From an uncultured Roseobacter sp. (GTDB lineage: Bacteria; Pseudomonadota; Alphaproteobacteria; Rhodobacterales; Rhodobacteraceae): DNA of 64,000 bases. The translations under genes were made by a program, and so were the position numbers. The stretch spans positions 1 to 64,000 of the forward strand of contig NZ_CANLNE010000003.1 of the NCBI RefSeq assembly GCF_947492555.1. The letters run 5' to 3'. The notes below the pieces were generated by a model. It was given only the letters and a program-made list of their open reading frames with translations, made no database searches and had not been told where the DNA came from. Positions within the stretch are counted from its first letter, which is position 1, and each line of letters begins with the position of its first letter. Below, piece by piece: positions 53,711-63,301 of the stretch.

Positions 53711-54367
53711 ATGGACTGGACCCGGACCATCGACAGCTACTGCGAACGCATGGGGCCTGACTACTGGGCCGAACCAATCAACGCGGTGACCAACCTCGCC
53801 TTCATTCTGGCAGCCATCGCCATGTGGCAGCGCAGCCAGGGGGACAGGTTGGCGCAGCTTCTCTGCGCTACACTCTTCGCCATCGGGGTCGGCAGCTACC
53901 TCTTTCACACCCATGCGCAGACCTGGGCGGCCCTGGCCGATGTCTTGCCCATCGCAGCCTTCATTCTGATCTATATCTTTGCAATCAACCGTGTGGGCTG
54001 GGGCATGTCTCCTCTCATCGCGCTGGGGGCGACCGCGCTCTTCATCCCCTACGCCGCTCTCACCGTGCCGCTTTTCCAGAAGGTGCCCGGTCTCGGATCA
54101 TCGGCAGGTTACGCGCCCGTGCCACTGTTGATTCTGATCTACGCGCTGCTGCTGTACCGCCGCGCACCGCAGCTCGCGCGCGGGCTGGCCATCGGCGCCG
54201 GCCTCCTGATCCTGTCGCTCACCTTCCGGACACTCGACATGCCGCTTTGTCCAAACTGGCCCCTGGGCACGCATTTCGCGTGGCATCTGCTCAACGGGCT
54301 GATGCTTGGCTGGATGATCGCGGTTTACCTGCGCGCCGCTCTTGGCAAGGCCCGCGCGGACCGCTAA
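53711..54367 (+). CDS. Ceramidase-like membrane hydrolase (CREST superfamily)
   Basis: A 218-aa protein with about seven hydrophobic helices. The conserved residues of alkaline-ceramidase-like enzymes are visible: [12 protein letters not shown] at the start, [23 protein letters not shown] with Ser-His-Asp in the middle and [12 protein letters not shown] with two His at the end. These form a zinc-type hydrolase site in the membrane. The substrate could be a sphingolipid or another amide lipid. It stands alone, 30 bp before gatC. Confidence 0.83.
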   Translation: MDWTRTIDSYCERMGPDYWAEPINAVTNLAFILAAIAMWQRSQGDRLAQLLCATLFAIGVGSYLFHTHAQTWAALADVLPIAAFILIYIFAINRVGWGMSPLIALGATALFIPYAALTVPLFQKVPGLGSSAGYAPVPLLILIYALLLYRRAPQLARGLAIGAGLLILSLTFRTLDMPLCPNWPLGTHFAWHLLNGLMLGWMIAVYLRAALGKARADR

Positions 54368-54397
54368 ACGCCGATGCCAAGCAGATGAGGAAACGCA

Positions 54398-54685
54398 ATG
54401 TCCATTGACGAGACCACCGCCGCCCGCGTGGCCAAGCTGGCCCGGATCAAGGTTGAGCCCGAGGCGCTGCCCGCGCTTGCCGGCGAATTCAACACCATTC
54501 TGGGGTTTATCGAGCAGTTGAACGAGGTGGATATCGAGGGTGTGGAGCCGATGACGTCGGTCACCCCGCAGGTGCTCAAGCGCCGCGTGGACGCGGTCAC
54601 CGATGGCAATCAGCAGGACAAGGTCCTCTCCAATGCGCCCGATGCCCGCGAGGGATTTTTTGCCGTGCCGAAGGTGGTTGAGTGA
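54398..54685 (+). CDS. gatC: Aspartyl/glutamyl-tRNA amidotransferase subunit C
   Basis: A 95-aa Gat[41 protein letters not shown] and the end [16 protein letters not shown] are all family-typical. It stabilises the GatAB complex that forms Gln-tRNA(Gln) and Asn-tRNA(Asn). It overlaps gatA by 1 nt (TGATG). No gatB is nearby. Confidence 0.95.
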   Translation: MSIDETTAARVAKLARIKVEPEALPALAGEFNTILGFIEQLNEVDIEGVEPMTSVTPQVLKRRVDAVTDGNQQDKVLSNAPDAREGFFAVPKVVE

Positions 54686-56172
54686 TGAGCAAGCTGAACG
54701 AATTATCCCTGAGTGCCGCCCGCGATGCCCTGCGCGCGGGCGAGACAACGTCCAAAGAGCTGACCGAAGCCTGCCTGAGCGCCATCGAAAGTGCCGGCGC
54801 GCTCAACGCCTTCGTGCATCACACGCCGGATTTGGCACTGGAGCGTGCCGCGGCAGCAGATGCACGGCTTGCTCAAGGCGACGCTCCCGCAATGTGCGGC
54901 CTGCCCATCGGCATCAAGGACCTCTTCTGCACCAAGGGCGTGCCGAGCCAGGCAGGCTCACGCATCCTAGAAGGCTTCCTGCCGGAGTACGAATCCACTG
55001 TCAGTCAAAACCTTGCCGACGCAGGCGCGGTTATGTTGGGCAAACTCAACATGGACGAATTTGCCATGGGCTCGTCCAACGAAACCTCCACCTACGGCAA
55101 CGCCGTGAACCCCTGGCGGCGCGGCAATGATGACGCGCAGCTGACCCCGGGTGGCTCTTCCGGGGGGTCTGCATCCGCTGTGGCCGCCGACCTCTGCCTT
55201 GCGGCCACCGGCACCGACACCGGCGGGTCGATCCGCCAGCCTGCCGCCTTCACCGGCACCGTCGGGATCAAGCCCACCTACGGGCGGTGTTCGCGCTGGG
55301 GCATCGTGGCCTTCGCGTCGAGCCTAGATCAGGCGGGGCCGATGACCAAATCCGTGCGCGACGCCGCGATCATGCTCGAAGCCATGTGCGGCCACGACCC
55401 CAAGGACAGCACCTCGGCCGACCTGCCTGTACCCAATTTCGAGGCGGCTCTAAGCGGCGACATCCGGGGCAAGAAAATCGGCATCCCCAAGGAATACCGA
55501 ATGGATGGCATGCCGGAGGAAATCGAAACGCTCTGGTCCGACGGCATCGCGATGATGAAGGATGCAGGTGCCGAGATCGTCGATATCTCTCTGCCGCACA
55601 CCAAATACGCCCTGCCTGCCTACTACGTGATCGCACCGGCCGAGGCCTCCTCAAACCTCGCCCGCTACGACGGCGTGCGCTACGGTCACCGCGCCAAGCT
55701 CGATCAGGGCGATGGCATCACCGAGATGTATGAGAAAACCCGCGCCGAAGGCTTTGGAGACGAGGTCAAGCGCCGCGTGATGATCGGCACCTACGTGCTC
55801 TCCGCAGGATTCTACGACGCCTATTACAACCGCGCCCGCCGGGTACGTACGCTGATCAAGAAAGACTTCGAAGATGTCTTTGCCCAAGGTATCGACGCGA
55901 TCCTGACACCGGCGACACCTTCCGCCGCCTTTGGTCTGGGCGAAATGACGGATGCGGACCCGGTCGCCATGTACCTCAACGACGTCTTTACCGTCACGGT
56001 GAACCTCGCTGGTCTTCCCGGTATCGCCGTGCCCGCAGGGCTCGATAAACAGGGCCTGCCTTTGGGGCTGCAATTGATCGGTCAGCCCTGGGCCGAAGCC
56101 GATCTGCTGTGCACCGCTCATGTTCTCGAGCAGGCCGCTGGCTTTGTGGCCAAGCCTGCGAAATGGTGGTAA
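54685..56172 (+). CDS. gatA: Aspartyl/glutamyl-tRNA amidotransferase subunit A
   Basis: A 495-aa amidase-signature glutaminase. The Ser-cisSer-Lys triad is visible in [14 protein letters not shown] (Lys), [16 protein letters not shown] and [11 protein letters not shown]. It releases ammonia from glutamine for the GatB transamidation. ATG 54685 overlaps the gatC stop; a GTG 3 nt upstream is less likely. Length is normal. Confidence 0.95.
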   Translation: MSKLNELSLSAARDALRAGETTSKELTEACLSAIESAGALNAFVHHTPDLALERAAAADARLAQGDAPAMCGLPIGIKDLFCTKGVPSQAGSRILEGFLPEYESTVSQNLADAGAVMLGKLNMDEFAMGSSNETSTYGNAVNPWRRGNDDAQLTPGGSSGGSASAVAADLCLAATGTDTGGSIRQPAAFTGTVGIKPTYGRCSRWGIVAFASSLDQAGPMTKSVRDAAIMLEAMCGHDPKDSTSADLPVPNFEAALSGDIRGKKIGIPKEYRMDGMPEEIETLWSDGIAMMKDAGAEIVDISLPHTKYALPAYYVIAPAEASSNLARYDGVRYGHRAKLDQGDGITEMYEKTRAEGFGDEVKRRVMIGTYVLSAGFYDAYYNRARRVRTLIKKDFEDVFAQGIDAILTPATPSAAFGLGEMTDADPVAMYLNDVFTVTVNLAGLPGIAVPAGLDKQGLPLGLQLIGQPWAEADLLCTAHVLEQAAGFVAKPAKWW

Positions 56173-56207
56173 TCTCGCGCAAACCAATAACAACAGGCAG
56201 ACATCCC

Positions 56208-56927
56208 ATGGCACCACGTGTCTTTTTCGCAGCAATCGCCTTGGCGGCGGTCTCCGCCTGTGCGCCACAGGTACCCGACAGCGGGCAGGGGGTCGGGTTC
56301 GACAATTCCTTCGAAGCGCAGCAGCAGCGCGATGCGGCCCTCTCAAGCGGTCAGACCCGCGTGCCTGATACCGTTGTACCCCCCACACCCGGCTCGGCAG
56401 AAGCAACTGCGGCAGAGACCACGCGTATTCTGGCCGAAACCCGCCCCGGTGCGCCGGACAGCCCGGAGCTGAACTCCGGCATTGCACCGGTACAGGCCAG
56501 CCCGTCCAACCCGGCGCCTGTTACACTCGATAACCCCGGTATTTCGGACGAGAATGATTTCGATGCGGTGGCAGAACGCGAGACCATCGAAAGCGATGCG
56601 GAGCGGATCGCCAACAACCGCGCGCAATACGAGGTGGTGCAGCCCGAAGCACTGCCGACGCGCCCCGGCAGTGAACAGCCAAATATCGTGGCATTCGCCC
56701 TCTCCACCAGTCACCCTAAGGGGCAAGGCGTCTATGCCCGTGCGGGCTTCGGTGGCGAATCCCGTGCCGCCCGTAATTGCGCGGCCTATGCCTCCCCGGA
56801 TCTCGCGCAGATCGACTTCCTCGCGCGCGGCGGTCCAACACGTGATCGCAAAGGGCTCGACCCGGACGGCGACGGCTATGCCTGCGCGTGGGATCCTGCC
56901 CCCTTCCGCAAGGCGTCCGAAGGCTGA
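56208..56927 (+). CDS. Excalibur-domain lipoprotein
   Basis: A 239-aa protein with a lipoprotein signal (FFAAIALAAVSAC, Cys near residue 18), a long acidic low-complexity middle rich in Pro, Ala and Glu, and a C-terminal DPDGDGYACAWDPAPFR motif typical of excalibur calcium-binding segments. The upstream ORF extension overlaps gatA and is rejected. Likely an envelope protein; function unknown. It is followed 6 nt later by an amidase gene. Confidence 0.75.
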   Translation: MAPRVFFAAIALAAVSACAPQVPDSGQGVGFDNSFEAQQQRDAALSSGQTRVPDTVVPPTPGSAEATAAETTRILAETRPGAPDSPELNSGIAPVQASPSNPAPVTLDNPGISDENDFDAVAERETIESDAERIANNRAQYEVVQPEALPTRPGSEQPNIVAFALSTSHPKGQGVYARAGFGGESRAARNCAAYASPDLAQIDFLARGGPTRDRKGLDPDGDGYACAWDPAPFRKASEG

Positions 56928-56933
56928 GACAGG

Positions 56934-57593
56934 GTGCTGTGGCATCCATCCCCGAATTTCGGACCGCGCAAGGACGGGCTGACCCCGACCCTTGTGGTAC
57001 TACACTATACGGCGATGCAAACCGCTCAGGCAGCAGTAGATCGCCTGTGTGATCCGGCAGCAGAAGTCTCCGCCCACTACCTGATTTGCCGCAAGGGTGC
57101 TGTGATCCAGCTGATCGATGAAGATCATCGCGCCTGGCACGCCGGAATGGGGGAATGGCGCGGTCAGACTGACATCAACTCCCGCTCCATCGGCATCGAG
57201 CTCGACAACGGTGGGGATCACCCGTTCCCCGAACCCCAGATGGCCGCGCTTGAAACGCTGCTGCGCGCCATCCTTGACCGCTGGCAGATCACACCCGAAA
57301 ACGTCATCGGCCACTCTGACATGGCGCCCGGGCGCAAGATCGACCCAGGCCCAAGGTTCGACTGGGCACGGCTTGCACGGAAAGGACTGGCCGCTCACGC
57401 CGGAGGCGACTACGGGATTGAAAACCCAGCACCCTCGGATTTCCGAACCCTTGCCCGGCAGGCAGGCTTCACAGCGGACGTCGACGATGAGACCCTTCTT
57501 GCCGCCGTCCGGCTGCGCTTTCGGCCTGGGGCCACCGGCCCTCTCACCGCTCAAGACTTCGCGCCCCTGGGTCCCAAAGCCCTCTCACGCTGA
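56934..57593 (+). CDS. N-acetylmuramoyl-L-alanine amidase (AmpD-like)
   Basis: A 219-aa amidase_2 domain protein with the zinc ligands in VVLHYTAM and GHSDMAPGRKIDPG, and the central HRAWHAGMGEWRG. No signal peptide is seen, as in cytoplasmic AmpD that recycles anhydro-muropeptides. The C-terminal 60 residues look like a peptidoglycan-binding extension. It starts with GTG, 6 nt after the lipoprotein stop. Confidence 0.86.
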   Translation: MLWHPSPNFGPRKDGLTPTLVVLHYTAMQTAQAAVDRLCDPAAEVSAHYLICRKGAVIQLIDEDHRAWHAGMGEWRGQTDINSRSIGIELDNGGDHPFPEPQMAALETLLRAILDRWQITPENVIGHSDMAPGRKIDPGPRFDWARLARKGLAAHAGGDYGIENPAPSDFRTLARQAGFTADVDDETLLAAVRLRFRPGATGPLTAQDFAPLGPKALSR

Positions 57594-57688
57594 TCCCCGG
57601 TTTCATTGTTCTCAAAATATGCCCGCCGGAGGCGTCCAGACGTGGATGAAATATTGACGCCGCCCGTATTTGCGCGCATCACCACCCG

Positions 57689-58088
57689 GCGCGGAAGGCC
57701 GGATGGCCGCGGCGCCGGGCAACCGGTGTCGAGGAAAGTCCGGACTCCAAAAAGCAACGGTGCCGGGTAACGCCCGGGCAGGGCAACCTGACGGAAAGCG
57801 CCACAGAAATGAAACCGCCAGCGGAGAGGTCGGGCAACCGAAACCGCCCGCGGGCAAGGGTGAAACGGTGGGGTAAGAGCCCACCGCGCCGCTGGCAACA
57901 GCGGTGGCACGGCAAGCCCCACCGGGAGCAATGCCAAATAGGGATCGCGTGTCGCAAGACAGGGCCGCTTTTGCCCCAGCAGATCCGGGTTGGCAGCTAG
58001 AGCCTGCCGGGCAACCGGCGGGCAAGAGGAATGGTCATCGAACCGGAGCAATCCGGGGAACAGAATCCGGCTTACAGGCCTTCCGCGC
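57689..58088 (+). ncRNA. rnpB: RNase P RNA (type A)
   Basis: A 400-nt RNA with the bacterial type A core: GAGGAAAGTCCGGACTCC, GGGTAAGAGCCCACCGCG, and GAACAGAATCCGGCTTACA near the 3' end. The ends GCGCGGAAGGCC and GGCCTTCCGCGC pair as P1. It matches the alphaproteobacterial type in its core and in its position upstream of a small gene. It is the catalytic subunit for tRNA 5' maturation. Confidence 0.96.
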
Positions 58089-58112
58089 ATAGACATTCGA
58101 GGGACAGAAATC

Positions 58113-58820
58113 ATGCAACTGGACAACAAACTGGTGGTCGTCACAGGCGGCAGCGACGGCATCGGCCGGCACATTTGCCTGAAACTCGCAGCGGCGGGCT
58201 GCCGTCTGGCCATCCTGGGGCGCAACGCGGACCGGCTGGCCAGCGCCGCAGCGGATGCGCGCGGAGCAGGTGCATCAGAGGCGCAAAGCTACTCTTGCGA
58301 CATGCAGGACCCGGCGGCGATTGCGGCTACCGTTCAGGCCATTCTGGACGGGCAGGGCGCGCCCGACATTCTGATCAACAACGCAGGCATCTGGCACAAG
58401 ACCGGTCCGCTGGACAGCATTGACGACGCGATGATCGAGGCCACGATCCAGACCAACCTGACGGGCACAATCCAATTGACCCGCGCGCTCTTGCCGACGT
58501 TACGCGCGCAATCTGAGGCAGCCGTACTCAACGTCATCTCCAAATCCGGTGTCGTGGCCCAGGCAGGGCAATCGGTCTACACCGCGACGAAATACGGCAT
58601 GCGCGGCTTTACCGATGTGCTGAAAGAGGATGAGCAGGAAAGCGGCGTGCGCATTGCCGGGCTCTATCAGTCGGGCACCAACACCGGCATGTTCGCAAAG
58701 GCGGGCGAAGAGGTCCCGAACCACATTTTCACCGAACCCGATGACCTCGCGGATGTGGTGGTTTTCATGTTGTCGCGCCCGGCGAAGCTCTGGATGCACG
58801 AGGTGCGTGTCGAGTTGTAG
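58113..58820 (+). CDS. Short-chain dehydrogenase/reductase
   Basis: A 235-aa classical SDR with the cofactor motif TGGSDGIG (residues 12-19), NNAG in the middle, the catalytic Ser in NVISKSG and YTATK as the active-site Tyr/Lys. The acidic and Arg pattern after beta-2 (GRNADRL) suggests NADP(H). The upstream part of the longer frame is inside rnpB. Substrate unknown. Confidence 0.88.
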   Translation: MQLDNKLVVVTGGSDGIGRHICLKLAAAGCRLAILGRNADRLASAAADARGAGASEAQSYSCDMQDPAAIAATVQAILDGQGAPDILINNAGIWHKTGPLDSIDDAMIEATIQTNLTGTIQLTRALLPTLRAQSEAAVLNVISKSGVVAQAGQSVYTATKYGMRGFTDVLKEDEQESGVRIAGLYQSGTNTGMFAKAGEEVPNHIFTEPDDLADVVVFMLSRPAKLWMHEVRVEL

Positions 58821-58875
58821 AGCGCGATAGGTTCAAACGCATTTCGCTTAAATTTGGGTCACATCGTGCCCTGAA

Positions 58876-58921
58876 CCGCCTAATTTTATAGCGCTTTGTG
58901 AAACGCTCTCTTATTAGGCGG
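58876..58921. promoter_or_regulatory. Nested inverted repeat upstream of amtB
   Basis: A perfect 9-bp outer stem (CCGCCTAAT 58876-58884 with ATTAGGCGG 58913-58921) encloses, after symmetric 5-nt gaps, an inner stem AGCG-C-TTT / AAACGCT (58890-58907) with one bulge. It lies about 80 bp upstream of the amtB start. It could be the SDR terminator (no T run), an operator or a structured leader. Confidence 0.45.
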
Positions 58922-59002
58922 CGTATCGCCCTTTTGCTGTTTATTTCAGCAGGCCTTTGCACCACCCCGTTGCGCACTTGAATATGGGGAAGGATCAAAG
59001 AC

Positions 59003-60184
59003 ATGAACGGAGCGGATACCGCCTGGATCATCGTGGCCACGGCACTGGTGCTCTTTATGACACTGCCGGGTCTGGCGCTTTTTTATGGCGGGCTTGTACG
59101 CGCGCGCAACGTGCTCAGCGTTTTCATGCAGTGTTTCTCGATTGCCTGCCTGATGAGCATTCTTTGGCTGGCTGTCGGGTATTCCATCGCCTTTGGCGAC
59201 GGCAACGCCTATTGGGGTGGTCTGGGCAAGGCTTTCCTGACCGGGGTCGACACGGACAGCCTTTCAGGCACCATCCCCGAAGTGCTGTTCTTTGCCTTTC
59301 AGATGACCTTTGCGATCATCACACCGGCGTTGATCGTGGGCGCTTATGTCGAACGCATCGGCTATGGATTCGTGCTGCTGTTCTCCAGCCTTTGGATGCT
59401 GATCTGCTACGCGCCTGTGGCGCATTGGATCTGGGGCGGCGGATTGCTGGCCGGGGCGGAATGGTCGCTGTTCGCCGACGGCGTGAATGATTTCGCGGGT
59501 GGCATCGTGGTGCACCAGACCGCAGGCATCGCCGCGCTGGTGCTGGCGGCAATGCTGGGACCGCGCAAGGGCAAACACCAGCCACCGCACAACCCGGGCA
59601 TGGTGATGATCGGGGCCGCAATGCTCTGGGTCGGCTGGTTCGGCTTCAATGGCGGCTCGCAACTGGCCGCAGACGGCGGTGCCGCCATGGCGCTGACGGT
59701 CACGCATATCTCCGCGGCAACCGCGTCGCTGACATGGGCCGCGTGGGAGAAACTCCGCTATGGCAAAGCCTCTCTCGTGGGCATGGTCACGGGCACCATC
59801 GCAGGCCTCGCCTCCATCACACCCGCCTCCGGTTCCGTCGGTCCGGTTGAAGCGCTGTTCATCGGGGCCGTTGCGGGCGTCATGTGTCAGGAGCTTTGCG
59901 GGGTCGTGAAGAACGTCCTCAAGATCGACGACACGCTGGATGTCTTCGCTGTGCACGGGGTGGGCGGCATGTTCGGTATCATTATGCTGGCGGTCTTCGG
60001 TCACGCCTCATGGGTGGCGCAGCTGGGCGGGCTTGCGGTTGTGGGCGTCTGGACACTGATCACCACAGTTCTGATCATTCTGGTGGCGCGTGCAGTTATG
60101 CCGCTGCGAGTCAGCGACGAGGATGAAACCAACGGTCTTGACCTCTCCGCCCATGGCGAACGGGCCTACGACATCACGTCCTAG
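59003..60184 (+). CDS. amtB: Ammonium transporter
   Basis: A 393-aa Amt/Mep channel with eleven expected membrane helices. The segment [22 protein letters not shown], the pore signature [20 protein letters not shown] and [10 protein letters not shown] carry the twin pore histidines. It moves ammonium or ammonia across the inner membrane. GGGGAAGGA precedes the ATG. No glnK (PII) gene is next to it, unlike the usual glnK-amtB pair. Confidence 0.93.
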   Translation: MNGADTAWIIVATALVLFMTLPGLALFYGGLVRARNVLSVFMQCFSIACLMSILWLAVGYSIAFGDGNAYWGGLGKAFLTGVDTDSLSGTIPEVLFFAFQMTFAIITPALIVGAYVERIGYGFVLLFSSLWMLICYAPVAHWIWGGGLLAGAEWSLFADGVNDFAGGIVVHQTAGIAALVLAAMLGPRKGKHQPPHNPGMVMIGAAMLWVGWFGFNGGSQLAADGGAAMALTVTHISAATASLTWAAWEKLRYGKASLVGMVTGTIAGLASITPASGSVGPVEALFIGAVAGVMCQELCGVVKNVLKIDDTLDVFAVHGVGGMFGIIMLAVFGHASWVAQLGGLAVVGVWTLITTVLIILVARAVMPLRVSDEDETNGLDLSAHGERAYDITS

Positions 60185-60369
60185 AACGATCAAACAATGG
60201 AGCCGTTCCGGCCAGCGCGCATATGTGTGCTGGCCATTTGACTTCCGACCGGTCGCAAAGCCCGAAATCCTGCCTTTTGCGGTTGACTCGGGGGGGCATC
60301 CGGGTAAAAGCCGGGCTTCAGGATTCACGTGGCCCCTCACCGGAGCAGGGCCGCAGCAGGAGAAGAAAC

Positions 60370-60537
60370 ATGGCCAAGCCAACCACGATCAAGATTCGTC
60401 TGAACTCCTCGGCGGGGACAGGCCATTTCTACGTCACCAAGAAAAACGCCCGCACCATGACCGAAAAGATGGTTGTGCGGAAGTATGACCCGGTGGCGCG
60501 CAAGCACGTCGAGTACAAGGAAGGCAAGATCAAGTAA
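60370..60537 (+). CDS. rpmG: 50S ribosomal protein L33
   Basis: A 55-aa L33: [20 protein letters not shown], then [14 protein letters not shown] and [18 protein letters not shown]. It lacks the CxxC pairs, so it is the zinc-free form. A terminator follows. Confidence 0.97.
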   Translation: MAKPTTIKIRLNSSAGTGHFYVTKKNARTMTEKMVVRKYDPVARKHVEYKEGKIK

Positions 60538-60564
60538 GATCGCCTGAGATATATCTGCAGAAAG

Positions 60565-60591
60565 CCGCGCCGGAAACGAGCGCGGTTTTTT
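60565..60591 (+). terminator. Terminator after rpmG
   Basis: CCGCGC (60565-60570) pairs with GCGCGG (60580-60585) around a CGGAAACGA loop; a run of six T follows. Confidence 0.9.
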
Positions 60592-60607
60592 CATGGCACA
60601 AGCCGTT

Positions 60608-61069
60608 TCAGAACGGCTCCTCTGCCGGGGTGCCGTCCAGTGTCGTGTAATGCCTGGTTTCTGTTTCATGGTCGTAATGCATGATCCGGTCGAGCTCCGG
60701 ATAGGTCACGGTATCGCGGGTCAGGCGGGTGCCGATCACAAGATAGCGGACAGGCTTCTGCGAGGTATTGATCAGGCAATGCGCTAAAGGGGTACCGGCC
60801 TTCCAGCAGGCAGTATCGCCCGGGTGCAGAATGTGTTCCACGCCGTCTTCGCGCAGGGTGACCTTGCCTTCGAGGATATAGACCATCTCATCCTCAGCAG
60901 CGTGCCAATGGTCGTAGGACGACGCAGCGCCGGGCATCAACTCTTCGATGAAAGCACCAAATTGTGTCAGACCGCCACTATCGCTCAGAAGGTCTGCCGC
61001 GTATTGACCCAGAGGGTCATCGGCTGCGCCTTCCTTCCGTTTCGCCTGTCCGTTTCTGATGATTGCCAT
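60608..61069 (-). CDS. Cupin domain protein
   Basis: A 153-aa cupin with metal-site residues in SSYDHWHAAEDEMVYILEGK and GDTACWKAGTPLAHCLIN. It resembles cupins of unknown catalytic role. It is alone on this strand, convergent with rpmG. Confidence 0.85.
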   Translation of the reverse strand: MAIIRNGQAKRKEGAADDPLGQYAADLLSDSGGLTQFGAFIEELMPGAASSYDHWHAAEDEMVYILEGKVTLREDGVEHILHPGDTACWKAGTPLAHCLINTSQKPVRYLVIGTRLTRDTVTYPELDRIMHYDHETETRHYTTLDGTPAEEPF

Positions 61070-61129
61070 GCGTTGCCCCCTGAGTGCGATTTACGACTAC
61101 CGCGTATTTAATAGAGCAGTCTGACCCGC

Positions 61130-61160
61130 AAAAAAAAGGCCGATCCCCTGGGGATCGGCC
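61130..61160 (-). terminator. Terminator after the Bax-inhibitor-1-like gene
   Basis: A perfect 11-bp stem (GGCCGATCCCC with GGGGATCGGCC, one-base loop or tighter) at 61138-61160 is followed on the minus strand by eight T. It lies about 22 bp after the stop. Confidence 0.92.
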
Positions 61161-61182
61161 CGATCATCTAGTGAGGCGTTGC

Positions 61183-61920
61183 CTATTCGCGATTGCCGAA
61201 GAGCGACAGCAGCATCATGAACATGTTGATGAAGTTCAGATACAGGCTCAATGCGCCCATGATCCCGGATTTCTGCAACCATTCCTGGTCGCCGTGATGG
61301 GCATGGGCCAGATAGGTGTTCTTGATGTTTTGCGTGTCATAGGCTGTGAGACCCGCGAAGATCAGAACGCCGATGGCTGAGATCGCAAACATGATGGCAG
61401 GGCTGCCAAGGAAAAGGTTCACGATGGATGCCACGACAAGACCGATCACACCCATGATCAGAAAGCTGCCCCAACCGGAGATGTCTTTCTTGGTGGTGTA
61501 GCCCCAAAGGGACAGACCGGCGAAAGCGATCGAGGTGATCAGGAAGATCTGCGCAATCGAGAAGCCGGTGAAGGCCACGAAAATCCACGAGATCGACAGA
61601 CCCATGACCGCTGCAAAGGCGTAGAAAAAGAGCTGAGCCCCTGCCGCAGACAGGCGATTGATGGCTGCACCAAAGGCAAAGACCATGCCCAGCGGTGCGA
61701 ACATGATGATCCAGCCCAGAATGTTGGGTTGCAGCGTGATCGGATCGCGGAAGACAGACAGCAGACCGGGTGCTGTGCCAACGGCCCAAGCCACTGCGAA
61801 TGTGATCAACATACCTACGGACATCGTGCCGTAGACTTTGTTCATATGGGCGCGCAGCCCCTCATCAATCTGGGCGGCGCGGGATCCGGCTGTTGACCGG
61901 ATTGTATTCACGTCAGCCAT
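61183..61920 (-). CDS. Bax inhibitor-1/YccA family membrane protein
   Basis: A 245-aa protein with seven hydrophobic helices and the family ending LSLYLNFINMFMMLLSLFGNRE with a conserved Asn/Asp pattern. The N-terminus AQIDEGLRAHMNKVYGTMSVG is typical of alphaproteobacterial members. YccA-like proteins modulate the FtsH protease or act as pH-dependent calcium leaks. ATG 61920 has GGAGGT 5 nt upstream. Confidence 0.92.
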   Translation of the reverse strand: MADVNTIRSTAGSRAAQIDEGLRAHMNKVYGTMSVGMLITFAVAWAVGTAPGLLSVFRDPITLQPNILGWIIMFAPLGMVFAFGAAINRLSAAGAQLFFYAFAAVMGLSISWIFVAFTGFSIAQIFLITSIAFAGLSLWGYTTKKDISGWGSFLIMGVIGLVVASIVNLFLGSPAIMFAISAIGVLIFAGLTAYDTQNIKNTYLAHAHHGDQEWLQKSGIMGALSLYLNFINMFMMLLSLFGNRE

Positions 61921-62093
61921 TAAGACCTCCACTTGAAACTCAATGCGCGTCAGACCTTCTGCGCGCTCTGGCACGAATATCGTGCTCAGACCTGTGCATT
62001 TCAAGGTTTTTCGGTCGGGAATGTGCTGGTTTGGCGCGATTTGGATAACAAAGTGTTAACATCGCACCAACCAAGGGACCAAACTGCGCGGTT

Positions 62094-62309
62094 TCAGCGG
62101 TTTATCCATGTACTGGGAACGTCCCAGAGGTGGCGCCGCGCTTCACGTTGTGCTGCTTCACTGTCAATACCAATGTCATCGAGCGCGCGCGCGTCCAGCC
62201 TGGCCAGGGCACGGCGTGATCGCCACACTGCCAGATAGGTTGTGAGACCAAAACGGTGCTTGCCCTGAGTAGTTTCGGTGCGGGTAGAAAAATGATCAAT
62301 CAAAGCCAT
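62094..62309 (-). CDS. DUF1127 small protein
   Basis: A 71-aa protein with the DUF1127 signature (LAVWRSRRALARLDARALDD, then IGIDSEAAQREARRHLWDVP). DUF1127 proteins of alphaproteobacteria are small Arg-rich RNA-binding proteins linked to phosphate or stress regulation. It is divergent from the LysR gene, 116 bp apart. Confidence 0.88.
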   Translation of the reverse strand: MALIDHFSTRTETTQGKHRFGLTTYLAVWRSRRALARLDARALDDIGIDSEAAQREARRHLWDVPSTWINR

Positions 62310-62425
62310 CGGTCAGTTCCTCTTGTGATGTGTTTAAGGTATTTCATCCGATTGCTTGATATATGGCGAAGGATCGTTCATATTGAAAACGAATGTTTGT
62401 GACGCGTTTAATCAAGGATGGTGAT

Positions 62426-63301
62426 ATGAGGAATCTCGACATCACGACGTTGCGGTCTTTTGTGGCGGTTGCAGATGCGGGCGGTGTTACCCGCGCCGCC
62501 GGTTTTCTGCATCTGACCCAATCCGCAGTGTCCATGCAGCTGAAACGTCTAGAGGAACTATTGGACGTGGAACTGCTTGACCGTTCCGGCCGAACCATTG
62601 CCTTGACCGCTTCGGGTGAGCAGCTCCTGGTCTATGCCCGCCGTATGGTTGCATTGAACGACGAGGTGATCGGGCGTTTGACTGATCAGGCCTATGAAGG
62701 GGAAATAACCCTTGGTGTGCCGCATGATATTGTCTACCCGGCAATCCCACAGGTCCTGAAACGCTTCCACGCCGCATTCCCGCGGGTCAAGGTGCAGTTG
62801 GTCTCGTCTTACACGCGCGCCCTGAAGGACCAGTTTGGTCGGGGCGAATGCGATCTGATCCTGACGACGGAGAATACACTCGAACCCGGCGGTACGACCC
62901 TCTGCCGGAAGCCTTTGCTCTGGATTGGGGCACCGGGGGGCGCTGCATGGCGGTGCCAGCCGCTGAACCTGGCTTTTGGCAGGCGCTGCACGTTTCGGCC
63001 CCGTGTTGTTGAGGCGTTGGATACGGCAGGCATTGAATGGGAAGTGATCGTGGAGACCGACAGTGATCGCACCATCGAGGCCACTGTCAGTGCCGATCTG
63101 GCGGTTCACACGATGATCGAAGGCACAGAGCCGCCGCATCTGGAGCGCATAGATCACGGGGGGGCGTTGCCAGAACTGCCGCATCAGTTGATCAATCTGT
63201 ACGGGGCGCAGACCAAAAAGAGCGTCGTGCATGACACACTGGCGGATCTCCTGCGCCGGGCGTTCTCAGGTTCGGAAAGTGTGCGCTTGAAAATCGCATG
63301 A
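62426..63301 (+). CDS. LysR family transcriptional regulator
   Basis: A 291-aa LTTR: N-terminal winged helix (LDITTLRSFVAVADAGGVTRAAGFLHLTQSAVSMQLKRLEELL) and a periplasmic-binding-like effector domain from about residue 90. ATG 62426 has AAGGATG upstream; an upstream in-frame GTG/TTG extension is less likely. It is divergent from the DUF1127 gene, which may be a target. Confidence 0.9.
   Translation: MRNLDITTLRSFVAVADAGGVTRAAGFLHLTQSAVSMQLKRLEELLDVELLDRSGRTIALTASGEQLLVYARRMVALNDEVIGRLTDQAYEGEITLGVPHDIVYPAIPQVLKRFHAAFPRVKVQLVSSYTRALKDQFGRGECDLILTTENTLEPGGTTLCRKPLLWIGAPGGAAWRCQPLNLAFGRRCTFRPRVVEALDTAGIEWEVIVETDSDRTIEATVSADLAVHTMIEGTEPPHLERIDHGGALPELPHQLINLYGAQTKKSVVHDTLADLLRRAFSGSESVRLKIA

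Noticed and set aside
58820-59002. Sigma-54 promoter for amtB
   Set aside because: AGGCCTTTGC near 58950 has the wrong GG-GC spacing.
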